A stretch of 10,615 nt of DNA from an uncultured Eubacteriales bacterium (GCA_905193725.1 CAJJPW010000055.1:1-10615), one strand, 5' to 3'; positions 1-7,496 are shown, counted from the stretch's first letter. The notes: generated by a model not told the origin, from the sequence alone. Made by a program: numbers and translations.

Positions 1-1298
1 TGATAAAAAAACCAGGAAGCGCTGGCTACGAAGACGCTGAACCAATCATATTACACGGCCATATGGATATGGTTTGCAAAAAAAAGACAGATGTCGAGCA
101 TGATTTTCTGAACGAGGGGCTAGATCTCTATATAGAAAACGGATACATCCGTGCAAAAGGCACTACGCTTGGCGCGGATAATGGCATCGGCATTGCATAT
201 TTTTTGGCGCTATTAGATGATGATACGCTGCCCCATCCGCCGCTAGAAATCGCTTTAACTGTCATGGAAGAAATGGGAAAAGTAGGCGGAAATGCATTAA
301 AAGGTGAGTGGCTCAGCGCAAAGCGAATGATAGACTTAAATTGGCACAAGGATGACCATTTGTTGACAGGTTGTGGAGGAGACGTTTCCGTTAAATACAC
401 AGTTCCCATCATCTATGAAGAGAAAAAACAGGGGACCATTGCTTATAGTATCGACCTTATGGGATTGCGTGGGGGGCACTGTGAGTTCGACATTGTATTA
501 GATCGCGGGAACGCAATCAAGCTGATAGGACGTATCATTAGGAATTTATTGGAAGAGATAGATGTGCAGTTAGCCTGGATATCTGGCGGCGTACAGAATA
601 ATGTGATTCCCTCTGAATCCCGGGCTGTCGTCATAATTGATGTACAGAACCAAAAGAGCTTTTTAGAAATATTGGAAAAAACCTATGAGGAATTAAAAAA
701 TGAATACGCGGTAACCGATCCTGATATTCAACTAAAAGTAGAGAAGGCACAGTGGAATGGCAAGGTGTTCAGCGCAGAAACCACTGAGATCGTTGCAAAA
801 TCGATTATGCTCATTCCCAATGGTGTCATGAGCATGAGCTTCAAAATCCCTGGGATTTCTGAGTGCTCTAATAACATAGGTTTGATGACGATGGAAAATG
901 ACTGTGTAGCCATTATTTCCACTATCACAAGTGGAGTGACAACGCGTAAGCACGAAGTGATGAAAGATATTTGCTCTTTGGCACAACTTGTAAAGCATGG
1001 AGTGACGGCAAAACAGTTTGGAACGGATGCCCCTGAGTGGGAGTACAACCCAAATTCTAAGCTGCTAGCGGTTACGAAAAAGGCATATCTGGAGCTGTTT
1101 GGAGAAGAGGCCCAGGAAGAAGTCATGCCGGCTAGTTTGGAGTTAGGCCTGTTCCGAGAAAAGGTGGGCGGCGTGTTAGATATTATTTCCATTGGCACAG
1201 AAACACATGGTGTACACACGCCGGACGAAGAATTGAAAATCGATTCTGTGGCAAAAACATGGAAGCTATTTAAAGAAGTACTGAAACGATTGAAATAA
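1..1298 (+). CDS. M20C-family (PepD-like) aminoacyl-histidine dipeptidase, 5' truncated by window edge
   Basis: Cytosolic metal-dependent dipeptidase or related amidohydrolase of the PepD (Xaa-His dipeptidase) branch. The frame is open from base 3, so the gene enters from outside the window: 431 residues are visible against roughly 480-490 for the family, and the internal ATG at 63 is not the start. Family landmarks in order are HGHMDMVC (54-77, first metal His and Asp), GADNGIG (bridging Asp at 177-179), the Glu-Glu pair (267-272), GGH (471-479), RGNAIKLIGR, and GVHTPDE near the C-terminus (metal His at 1215-1217). Oddities: the usual LDSE metal-ligand motif reads LNWH (336-347), and GGHSGxDIH reads GGHCEFDIV, so activity or specificity may differ from true PepD. 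The stop lies 15 nt before the next gene, suggesting one operon. A peptidase in a sugar operon may act on an aminoacyl or peptide conjugate (inference). Family assignment is firm; substrate is unknown. Confidence 0.85.
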   Translation, partial: IKKPGSAGYEDAEPIILHGHMDMVCKKKTDVEHDFLNEGLDLYIENGYIRAKGTTLGADNGIGIAYFLALLDDDTLPHPPLEIALTVMEEMGKVGGNALKGEWLSAKRMIDLNWHKDDHLLTGCGGDVSVKYTVPIIYEEKKQGTIAYSIDLMGLRGGHCEFDIVLDRGNAIKLIGRIIRNLLEEIDVQLAWISGGVQNNVIPSESRAVVIIDVQNQKSFLEILEKTYEELKNEYAVTDPDIQLKVEKAQWNGKVFSAETTEIVAKSIMLIPNGVMSMSFKIPGISECSNNIGLMTMENDCVAIISTITSGVTTRKHEVMKDICSLAQLVKHGVTAKQFGTDAPEWEYNPNSKLLAVTKKAYLELFGEEAQEEVMPASLELGLFREKVGGVLDIISIGTETHGVHTPDEELKIDSVAKTWKLFKEVLKRLK

Positions 1299-1313
1299 AA
1301 AGGAGGATTGACG

Positions 1314-2420
1314 ATGCAAAAAGCTGGAAATATTCCTGAAAAAATGCATGCAGTAATGTGTTGTGGCCCTCAGGATTATCGCTATGAAGAGGTGCCGGTT
1401 CCGCAAATCAATGAAGATGAAATATTAATTCAGGTAGAAGCCTGTGGAATTTGTGCTGGTGATGTAAAGTCCTATCATGGTGCTGCGATGTTCTGGGGCG
1501 ATGGGAAACTGCTCCCTGTTTGGAATGATGCACCTTGCGTAGCAGGACACGAGTTCATTGGTAAAGTAGCTGCAATTGGCGATCATGCTGCAAAGAAATT
1601 CGGCCTAAAACTGGGAGATCGTGCGATATCAGAGCAGATTGTGCCCTGTGGCCAATGTAAATTTTGCAAAGAAGGCAGTTGGTGGATGTGCCAAGATCAG
1701 CATATTCACGGTCACCAAAAAATCGTAGCCGACGGCGGCATGGCGGAATATATGAAATATGGTGCAAATGATAATGTACATAAGGTGTCAAGTGATCTAA
1801 AACCCGAACATGCGGCGATGATTGAGCCGCTATCCTGTGCAGTACACACTGTAGAACGTGCGGATATCAAGTTTCACGACATCGTTGTAGTTGCGGGTAT
1901 GGGACCTATCGGGCTATGTGATTTGCAATTGGCCAAACTAAAAAATCCGAAATTATTGATAGCAGTAGATGCAAAGGACAGCCGTCTTGAAATTGCAAAG
2001 CACTTAGGGGCAGATGTTGTATTAAATCCCACTACTTGTGATGCAGTGGCGGAAGTAAAAAAACTTTCGGGAGGTTATGGGTGTGATGTTTATATCAATA
2101 TAAGTGGGCATCCCTCTGGAGTGCTTCAAGGATTAGATATGGTGCGTAAGCTGGGTACATTCGTAGAGTTCGGCGTTTTTGCAGCGGAAACTTCAGTGGA
2201 CTGGAGCATTATTGGAGATCGCAAGGAAATGGATATCCGGGGTGCACATATCAGCGGCCAGCATGGCTATGAAGTGGCGATCAGTATGCTGGAAAAGGGC
2301 ATCATTCAAGTAGACGAAATTGTTACCCATCAATTTGCGTTAAAGGATTGGAAGACTGCCTTTGACATGGCTGGTGCGGGAGATGAGTCCATTAAAGTGG
2401 TGTTGAGGCCGGATTTTTAA
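1314..2420 (+). CDS. Zinc-dependent medium-chain alcohol dehydrogenase, erythritol/L-threitol dehydrogenase-like
   Basis: NAD-linked polyol dehydrogenase (MDR superfamily), expected to oxidise a polyol to a ketose in the cytosol. The start is ATG 1314, because AAGGAGG (1300-1306) sits 7 nt upstream; an in-frame TTG at 1308 is too close to the ribosome site. Length is 368 aa. Visible landmarks: catalytic zinc residues Cys47 and the GHE motif (His79-Glu80), Glu171 in EPLSC, structural-zinc cysteines 112, 115, 118 and 126, and the Rossmann loop GMGPIG (195-200), followed by Asp219 at the end of the second strand, which favours NAD over NADP. The stretches YHGAAMFWGD, SEQIVPC and DVYI, and the VDWSII segment near the C-terminus, recall mycobacterial erythritol/L-threitol dehydrogenase; this comparison is from memory. 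It sits directly before the split transketolase (10 nt), which fits polyol-to-ketose oxidation feeding the kinase. Sorbitol- or threonine-dehydrogenase-like activity is the main alternative. Confidence 0.88.
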   Translation: MQKAGNIPEKMHAVMCCGPQDYRYEEVPVPQINEDEILIQVEACGICAGDVKSYHGAAMFWGDGKLLPVWNDAPCVAGHEFIGKVAAIGDHAAKKFGLKLGDRAISEQIVPCGQCKFCKEGSWWMCQDQHIHGHQKIVADGGMAEYMKYGANDNVHKVSSDLKPEHAAMIEPLSCAVHTVERADIKFHDIVVVAGMGPIGLCDLQLAKLKNPKLLIAVDAKDSRLEIAKHLGADVVLNPTTCDAVAEVKKLSGGYGCDVYINISGHPSGVLQGLDMVRKLGTFVEFGVFAAETSVDWSIIGDRKEMDIRGAHISGQHGYEVAISMLEKGIIQVDEIVTHQFALKDWKTAFDMAGAGDESIKVVLRPDF

Positions 2421-2430
2421 GGAAAATACT

Positions 2431-3261
2431 ATGAATAAGCTAAAGTGCAAAGCGTATGACCTGAGAAAAAATGTATTAGATATGATTATGGCTGGTAAAT
2501 GCGGACATATTGGCGGCGACATGAGCGTAATGGAAATACTAGTAACACTCTATGACCGCATGAACGTTTCGCCTGAAATGGCTGCATCGCCTGAGCGGGA
2601 CCGCTTTGTTTTGAGCAAAGGACATTGTGTGGAAGCACTATATGCCGTTCTCGCAGATAAGGGCTTTTTAGACATTCAAGAGGTAATCCATAGCTACTCT
2701 AAATTTCATTCTAAATACATCGGGCATCCTAGCAATCAACTCCCGGGTATTGAAATGAACTCCGGTTCTCTAGGACATGGCCTCTCCCTGTGCGTTGGTA
2801 TGGCCCTGGCGGGAAAAAAGGATGAATATGGCTATCGAGTTTATACAGTCATGGGGGATGGAGAATTAGCAGAAGGCTCCATATGGGAAGCTGCCATGGC
2901 GGCTTCACACTACCATCTAGATAACCTCTGTGCCGTAGTAGACCGCAATCAACTGCAGATATCTGGCAATACGGAAATGATCATGTCTCACAACGATCTG
3001 CACAGCCGGTTTAGCAGCTTTGGATGGCATGTCATTGATGTGAAGGATGGAAACGACGTGGATCAGCTAAGTGCTGCATTTGACGAGGCAGAGCAGACGT
3101 ATCATGTGCCTTCTGTGTTGATTGCCAATACCACAAAGGGGTGTGGCTCTGCCATCATGGAGAATAAAGCAAATTGGCACCATAAGGTTCCCAGTCAAGA
3201 GGAATACGAGCAAATTGTCAAAGATTTTGCGCGGAGGAAGGAGCTGTTGGGCAGTGAATAA
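2431..3261 (+). CDS. Transketolase, N-terminal (thiamine diphosphate pyrophosphate-binding) subunit
   Basis: N-terminal half of a two-gene transketolase that transfers a two-carbon ketol unit from a ketose phosphate to an aldose phosphate. Length, 276 aa, is typical for such half-proteins. The ATG follows AAGGA (2419-2423), 7 nt away, and begins 10 nt after the dehydrogenase stop. Motifs: GHIGG (His26), SKGH (His65), HPS (His99), GSLGHG (112-117), and the thiamine diphosphate/Mg signature GDGE (142-145) followed by DRNQLQ (171-176). TKGCG (235-239) and the His-His pair at 250-251 are typical of the end of this domain. The catalytic partner is the next gene, whose start overlaps this gene's end. 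Split transketolases beside an FGGY kinase occur in dedicated sugar pathways such as apulose-4-phosphate cleavage, so this pair may be a pathway enzyme rather than the housekeeping transketolase (inference). Confidence 0.92.
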   Translation: MNKLKCKAYDLRKNVLDMIMAGKCGHIGGDMSVMEILVTLYDRMNVSPEMAASPERDRFVLSKGHCVEALYAVLADKGFLDIQEVIHSYSKFHSKYIGHPSNQLPGIEMNSGSLGHGLSLCVGMALAGKKDEYGYRVYTVMGDGELAEGSIWEAAMAASHYHLDNLCAVVDRNQLQISGNTEMIMSHNDLHSRFSSFGWHVIDVKDGNDVDQLSAAFDEAEQTYHVPSVLIANTTKGCGSAIMENKANWHHKVPSQEEYEQIVKDFARRKELLGSE

Positions 3262-4189
3262 GATCGCCAATAGAGCTGTGATGTGTGAAGTGCTAATGGA
3301 ACAGGCAAAAAGCGACCGTGACATTATCGTGCTTTGCAGTGACTCCAGAGGAAGTGCGTCTTTGAGTCCCTTTGCGCAGACATTTCCCGAACAGTTTGTG
3401 GAAGTGGGCATCGCAGAACAAAATTTGGTAGGGATAGCGGCTGGTATGGCAAGCTGTGGGAAAAAATCGTTTGCAGTATCTCCGGCTAGCTTTCTCTCCA
3501 CCAGGAGTTACGAGCAGGCAAAAGTAGATTGTGCCTATTCCCATACAAACGTAAAACTAGTGGGCATTTCAGGCGGCATTAGCTATGGCGCATTGGGCAT
3601 GACGCATCATTCCGCACAAGATATAGCGGCTATGTCCGCCATACCGGGAATGCGCGTTTATCTGCCGAGTGACCGGCATCAGACGAGAAAACTATTCGAA
3701 GCATTGTTAAAAGATCAAGAGCCAGCCTATGTTCGCATTGGACGAAATCCCACCTTGGACATTTACGAACAAGAGAATATCCCCTTCATTATGGATAGAG
3801 CCACGTGGCTGAGAAATGGTACCGATGTGGCGATCATCGCATGTGGAGAGATGGTATGCCGTGGATTACAGGCGGCAGATCTCCTGGAAAGACAGGGCAT
3901 ATCTTGCATGGTGCTGGATATGTACTGCATAAAACCGCTTGATAAAGAAGCAGTGCTACAGGCAGCGCAGAATACAAGGCTGGTTGTCACAATAGAAGAA
4001 CACGCCCCTTATGGAGGGCTGGGTTCGATGGTGAGCCAGGTGATTGCATCTCAGTGCCCACGCAAGGTGGTGAACCTGTCGCTGCCCGATACTCCTGTAG
4101 TGGCAGGGGAATCGAATGAAGTGTTTGAATACTATGGCTTGGATGCAAGTGGCATCGCCAAGACAGTATTGCAAGGATTAAATAGGTGA
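3254..4189 (+). CDS. Transketolase, C-terminal (pyrimidine-binding plus C-terminal domain) subunit
   Basis: Second half of the split transketolase, 311 aa, forming the active site with the preceding subunit. I place the start at GTG 3254: it follows AAGGAG (3238-3243, 10 nt) and yields a product of normal length starting just before the first conserved helix. The frame is open further upstream to 3122, but that stretch lies inside the N-subunit gene and has no transketolase similarity. ATG 3281 (residue 10) is an alternative. Motifs: VGIAEQNLVGIAAGMA (51-66) with the Glu55 that activates the thiamine cofactor, a conserved Phe-Thr-Arg type loop FLSTRSYEQ (80-88), and GMTHHS (115-120) with active-site histidines. 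The C-terminal regulatory-type domain contains the EEHAPYGGLG segment. The 8-nt overlap with the upstream gene implies translational coupling and one-to-one synthesis. 1-Deoxyxylulose-5-phosphate synthase is a relative but is one long chain, so it is rejected. Confidence 0.92.
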   Translation: MNKIANRAVMCEVLMEQAKSDRDIIVLCSDSRGSASLSPFAQTFPEQFVEVGIAEQNLVGIAAGMASCGKKSFAVSPASFLSTRSYEQAKVDCAYSHTNVKLVGISGGISYGALGMTHHSAQDIAAMSAIPGMRVYLPSDRHQTRKLFEALLKDQEPAYVRIGRNPTLDIYEQENIPFIMDRATWLRNGTDVAIIACGEMVCRGLQAADLLERQGISCMVLDMYCIKPLDKEAVLQAAQNTRLVVTIEEHAPYGGLGSMVSQVIASQCPRKVVNLSLPDTPVVAGESNEVFEYYGLDASGIAKTVLQGLNR

Positions 4190-4193
4190 AAAT

Positions 4194-5669
4194 ATGGCGG
4201 GGAAATACATACTTTCCGTGGATCAGAGCACCCAAGGGACGAAGGCGCTTCTGTTTGATGGAGAGGGAACCTTAATAGGCCGCAGTGATGTGGCACACAG
4301 ACAGATAATTAGTGAAGAAGGATGGGTCAGTCACGATCCGGAAGAGATATACAGCAATTTGATCGCGGCCATCAAGAATGTGATAGCGCATACCGGTATT
4401 GACGCCAATGAAATATGTGCAATGGGCATCAGCAATCAACGGGAAACAGCGCTAGCATGGGATCGAAAGACGGGCAAGCCCGTATGTGATGCGATCGTCT
4501 GGCAATGTGGGCGTTCAAAGGATATCTGTACCAAAGTGCTTTCAAAGGGCTGGGGAAACACGATACAAGAGCGGACGGGAATACCTGTTTCTCCCTTTTT
4601 CCCAGCTTCTAAGTTGGCATGGATTTTGGAAAACATCCCTCAAGCAGCTGATCTGGCCGCGCAAAACGCCATCTGCATGGGTACGGTCGACACGTGGCTG
4701 GTTTACAAATTGACGGGTGGGAAGAGCTATAAGACAGACTACTCAAATGCCTCCCGGACACAGCTGTTTAATATTTTTACACTCCAATGGGATGCAGAGG
4801 TATGTGGTGCATTTGGAATTCAGCCACGACATCTTGCAGAAGTTTGTGACTCCGATGCGAACTTTGGGCAAACTGATCTGGAAGGCCTTTTGAAGAAGCC
4901 CATCCCCATTTGCGGAGTGCTAGGCGATTCACATGGTGCACTGTTCGGACAGGGCTGTTTAAATAGAGGGATGATCAAAGCGACGTATGGCACAGGTTCC
5001 TCTGTGATGATGAACGTTGGCAGCAAACCGGTCATGAGTAGGCACGGGGTGGTCTCTTCTATTGCGTGGAGGAGAAGTGGAGAGACCCAGTATGTCTTAG
5101 AGGGCAATATCAATTACACAGGCGCTGTCATAAGCTGGATGCAAAAAGAACTAGGGTTAGTCGGATCAGCAGCGGAAACACAGGCTTTGGCAGAGTGTGC
5201 AAATCAGGAAGATACTTGCTATTTTGTTCCAGCATTTACGGGCTTGGGAGCTCCGTATTGGAAACAGGAAGCGAAAGCAATACTATGCGGAATCACCAGA
5301 TTGACAGGAAAAGCAGAGGTGGTTAAGTCTGGCCTAGAATGCATTGCATACCAAATCACAGATATTCTCGCCTGTATGGGCATGGATGCAGAGATTCCCA
5401 TTTTGGAATTGCGCGTAGATGGTGGGCCGACAAAAAATGCTTATCTCATGCAGTTCCAGAGCGATATCGCGAATTTGCCGATACAGGTTCCTGAATCAGA
5501 TGAGCTCTCAGGAATAGGCGCAGGATACATGGCTGGCCTTTCCTGTGGCGTCTTTGATCAGAAGGTGTTTGAAAAGATTGGCAGAAAGAGATTCACGCCG
5601 AAGATGGAAGAGACGAGGAGAGCTCAAAAATATCAAGGATGGAAAAAAGCCGTTGAGCTCACATTCTAA
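4194..5669 (+). CDS. FGGY-family carbohydrate kinase, glycerol-kinase-like
   Basis: ATP-dependent kinase of a polyol or ketose, 491 aa, the usual FGGY length. ATG 4194 is 4 nt after the transketolase stop, with AGGTGA (4184-4189) as ribosome site. The N-terminal domain has the ATP/phosphate loop DQSTQGT (10-16), GWVSHDP (43-49), SNQRETA (80-86) and IVWQC (101-105). The C-terminal domain has GDSHGALFG (244-252), TYGTGSS (264-270), FTGLGAPYW (348-356) and RVDGG (407-411). The backbone is closest to glycerol kinase: Arg83, Glu84, Trp103 and Asp245 match its substrate residues. However, the glycerol-contacting Tyr, Gln and Phe are replaced by Phe135, Ser246 and Ser270. This suggests a wider pocket and a substrate larger than glycerol, such as erythrulose, apulose or another short ketose (inference). 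Its place after a polyol dehydrogenase and before export of the product to transketolase chemistry fits a ketose kinase. True glycerol kinase remains possible. Confidence 0.87.
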   Translation: MAGKYILSVDQSTQGTKALLFDGEGTLIGRSDVAHRQIISEEGWVSHDPEEIYSNLIAAIKNVIAHTGIDANEICAMGISNQRETALAWDRKTGKPVCDAIVWQCGRSKDICTKVLSKGWGNTIQERTGIPVSPFFPASKLAWILENIPQAADLAAQNAICMGTVDTWLVYKLTGGKSYKTDYSNASRTQLFNIFTLQWDAEVCGAFGIQPRHLAEVCDSDANFGQTDLEGLLKKPIPICGVLGDSHGALFGQGCLNRGMIKATYGTGSSVMMNVGSKPVMSRHGVVSSIAWRRSGETQYVLEGNINYTGAVISWMQKELGLVGSAAETQALAECANQEDTCYFVPAFTGLGAPYWKQEAKAILCGITRLTGKAEVVKSGLECIAYQITDILACMGMDAEIPILELRVDGGPTKNAYLMQFQSDIANLPIQVPESDELSGIGAGYMAGLSCGVFDQKVFEKIGRKRFTPKMEETRRAQKYQGWKKAVELTF

Positions 5670-5743
5670 AAGGACAATCCAATGAGAGCACTTAAAGAGG
5701 TACGTAATCCATTTCATAATAAAAAATAGGGGAGGGCAATACA

Positions 5744-7273
5744 ATGTCGTTTAAAGTAACATTTATAGGCGCTGGCAACATGGGATTTCCATGTCCTTCA
5801 TTTAACGATCCTGACCATCCAGAGGATGTGGGATTTGAGGTAGTGGGCGGCACGGGATTTGTTCGCCAAATCTTTACAGATCTGATGTCTGTACCTGAGT
5901 TCCACGATATCGAAGTTTCTTTTACCGATAAAAATGAAAAGAACCTTCGCATTCTGACCGAACTATGCCAGCGAGACCTGGATGCAAATGGGATCCATAT
6001 TAAAATCCATGCTACGACAGACCGCAGAGAAGCTCTAAAAGGGGCTAAATATATATTTAACAGTATGCGCGTGGGCGATGATGCCGCGTATGCAGCAGAT
6101 ACTGAAATTCCGCTGAAATACGGTGTTGACCAGAGCTTTGCCGACACCATCTGTGCTGGGGGCATCATGTATGGGCAGAGGATGATTGCTGAGATGCGGG
6201 AAGTTTGTAAAGACATTCGAGAAGTTGCAGCGCCAGATGCCATCCAACTCAACGACTGTAACCCCAATCCCATGGTTACGTGGGCATGTAACACGTGTTT
6301 TGGAGTCCATACAATTGGCCTATGCCATGGCGTTGTGTTCTGTACTCAGCAAATTGGCAAGGTGTTGGGGATTGACTATAAAGAGCTAGACATCGTGGCT
6401 GCAGGTATCAATCACCAAACTTTCTTCTTGTCTATCAAGCACAATGGTGTGGAACTAAAGGATAAGCTGCTTCAGGCGTATTATGATCATCCTGAAATCT
6501 GCAGTCAAGAAAAAGTTCGTGTGGACGTGTTGAAGAACTTTGGCTATATTTGCACCGAGACCAATGGACATCTCTCTGAGTACGTTTCTTGGTATCGCAC
6601 AGATCCGAATAAAATAAAAGATTGGATTGGCATGGATTCCTTTACAGGGGGAGAAACAGCAGGCTTTTTGAGACTCTGTACGGAAGGCCGGATTTGGTAT
6701 GAGGCGGATTGTGAAAACTGGATGAATGGCCCGACGAAAAAATATGACGGCTCACAGAGAAGCCAAGAGCATGGCTCCTACATTGTAGAGGCGCTGGAAA
6801 CAGGGAGATTATATAGAGAGCATCTAAATGTGATCAATAACGGTGCGATTAAAAATCTACCTGATGACTGTGTAGTAGAACTCCCTGTCTATGTGGATCG
6901 CAACGGCCTGAATGTACCCATAATAGGGGATCTACCCGTTGGCATTGCGGCAATATGCTCCCAATCCATCTTTGTAGAGAGATTGGCTGTTTTGGCGGCG
7001 ATTCAAGGTGATATCAACTATCTGCGGCAGGCCTTCTTAATGGATCCACTAGTAGGAGCTGCCTGCGATCCCAATGAGATTCTGCAAATGGTGGATGAAA
7101 TGCTGATCGCGCAAGAGGCCTTCCTTCCTCAATACAAGGAGGAAATTCAAAGGGCGAAAGAACGCTGGAACACCCAAAAGCGGATTCAGCCAAAACCCTA
7201 CCTGGCTGGAGTGCGGCGGCAGCCCAAAACCCTTGCCCAGCTTCAGGCTGAAAAAGACGCATCTACCCCGTGA
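5744..7273 (+). CDS. Family GH4 NAD- and metal-dependent glycosidase
   Basis: GH4 enzymes cleave alpha- or beta-glycosides through transient NAD oxidation at C3, with a divalent metal held by Cys and His. Length 509 aa exceeds the usual 430-480. ATG 5744 follows GGGGAGG (5729-5735), 8 nt away. Landmarks: Rossmann start KVTFIGAG (4-11), ADTICAGGI (133-141, equivalent of GDTxGxGGI), NPM (175-177), metal ligand motif GLCHGV (192-197, Cys194), AAGINHQ (219-225, His224), and NGHLSEY (274-280) with the likely catalytic-base Tyr280. LPVYVDRNGLN and GDLP near 380-398 are typical of the alpha-galactosidase/alpha-glucuronidase side of the family. CHG after the Cys resembles the CHG signature linked to alpha-glucuronidases, while 6-phospho enzymes have CNVP, so a non-phosphorylated substrate is favoured. 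Residues about 15-36 form an insertion within the glycine-rich loop region. It is the last gene of the operon and may release the sugar or uronide from its conjugate. Exact substrate unknown. Confidence 0.9.
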   Translation: MSFKVTFIGAGNMGFPCPSFNDPDHPEDVGFEVVGGTGFVRQIFTDLMSVPEFHDIEVSFTDKNEKNLRILTELCQRDLDANGIHIKIHATTDRREALKGAKYIFNSMRVGDDAAYAADTEIPLKYGVDQSFADTICAGGIMYGQRMIAEMREVCKDIREVAAPDAIQLNDCNPNPMVTWACNTCFGVHTIGLCHGVVFCTQQIGKVLGIDYKELDIVAAGINHQTFFLSIKHNGVELKDKLLQAYYDHPEICSQEKVRVDVLKNFGYICTETNGHLSEYVSWYRTDPNKIKDWIGMDSFTGGETAGFLRLCTEGRIWYEADCENWMNGPTKKYDGSQRSQEHGSYIVEALETGRLYREHLNVINNGAIKNLPDDCVVELPVYVDRNGLNVPIIGDLPVGIAAICSQSIFVERLAVLAAIQGDINYLRQAFLMDPLVGAACDPNEILQMVDEMLIAQEAFLPQYKEEIQRAKERWNTQKRIQPKPYLAGVRRQPKTLAQLQAEKDASTP

Positions 7274-7293
7274 TTTACTATGGAAAACAAACG

Positions 7294-7340
7294 GCAAGTG
7301 TGATAAAGGCATGCTTGTAATGCATTTTTACCACACTTGC
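7294..7340 (+). terminator. Hairpin after the GH4 gene, possible operon terminator
   Basis: A perfect 9-bp stem GCAAGTGTG (7294-7302) / CACACTTGC (7332-7340) can extend inward through TAAA/TTTA and GCAT/ATGC with small mismatches. It starts 21 nt after the GH4 stop. On the + strand the downstream sequence is only moderately T-rich, so intrinsic termination is uncertain. On the - strand the stem is followed by CGTTTGTTTT. Confidence 0.5.
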
Positions 7341-7382
7341 TTCCAGTTCATTTGATCCAAAATACAGTTCGTCGTTTAAATA

Positions 7383-7424
7383 AATCTTAAAATATGACAT
7401 AAAATACATTAAGAAACGACGTTA
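7383..7424 (+). repeat. Imperfect direct repeat, copy 1
   Basis: Starts with AATCTTAAAATATGA, identical to copy 2 at 7562-7576. Over 42 aligned columns about 34 match, with one single-base gap, and most differences are transitions (hand alignment). It is framed by a small inverted repeat, CGTCGTTT (7370-7377) / AAACGACG (7414-7421). A perfect TATAAT follows at 7446-7451, without a good -35 hexamer. Confidence 0.65.
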
Positions 7425-7460
7425 CGCCTGTAGATCTAATCGTAATATAATAAAAGCAGA

Positions 7461-7496
7461 TAAAAAAGAAAAGGCATATGATGTATACGCCTTTCT
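7461..7496 (-). terminator. Small hairpin with a T-tract on the - strand
   Basis: AAAGGC (7470-7475) pairs with GCCTTT (7489-7494) around a 13-nt loop. Read on the - strand, the stem is followed by TCTTTTTTA, the shape of an intrinsic terminator. No - strand gene precedes it, so it may be bidirectional, a relic, or a leader hairpin of the next gene. On the + strand only CTTTCT follows. Confidence 0.4.

Noticed and set aside
728..1219. Long - strand frames across the M20C gene
   Set aside because: Cysteine- and serine-rich translations with no recognisable motif, fully inside a conserved gene on the other strand.
3122..3253. N-terminal extension of the transketolase C subunit
   Set aside because: The frame is open but lies within conserved N-subunit coding sequence, has no transketolase-like residues, and a ribosome site supports GTG 3254.
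3254..4189. 1-Deoxy-D-xylulose-5-phosphate synthase
   Set aside because: Related fold, but that enzyme is one chain of about 620 residues, whereas here two short genes match the split transketolase layout.
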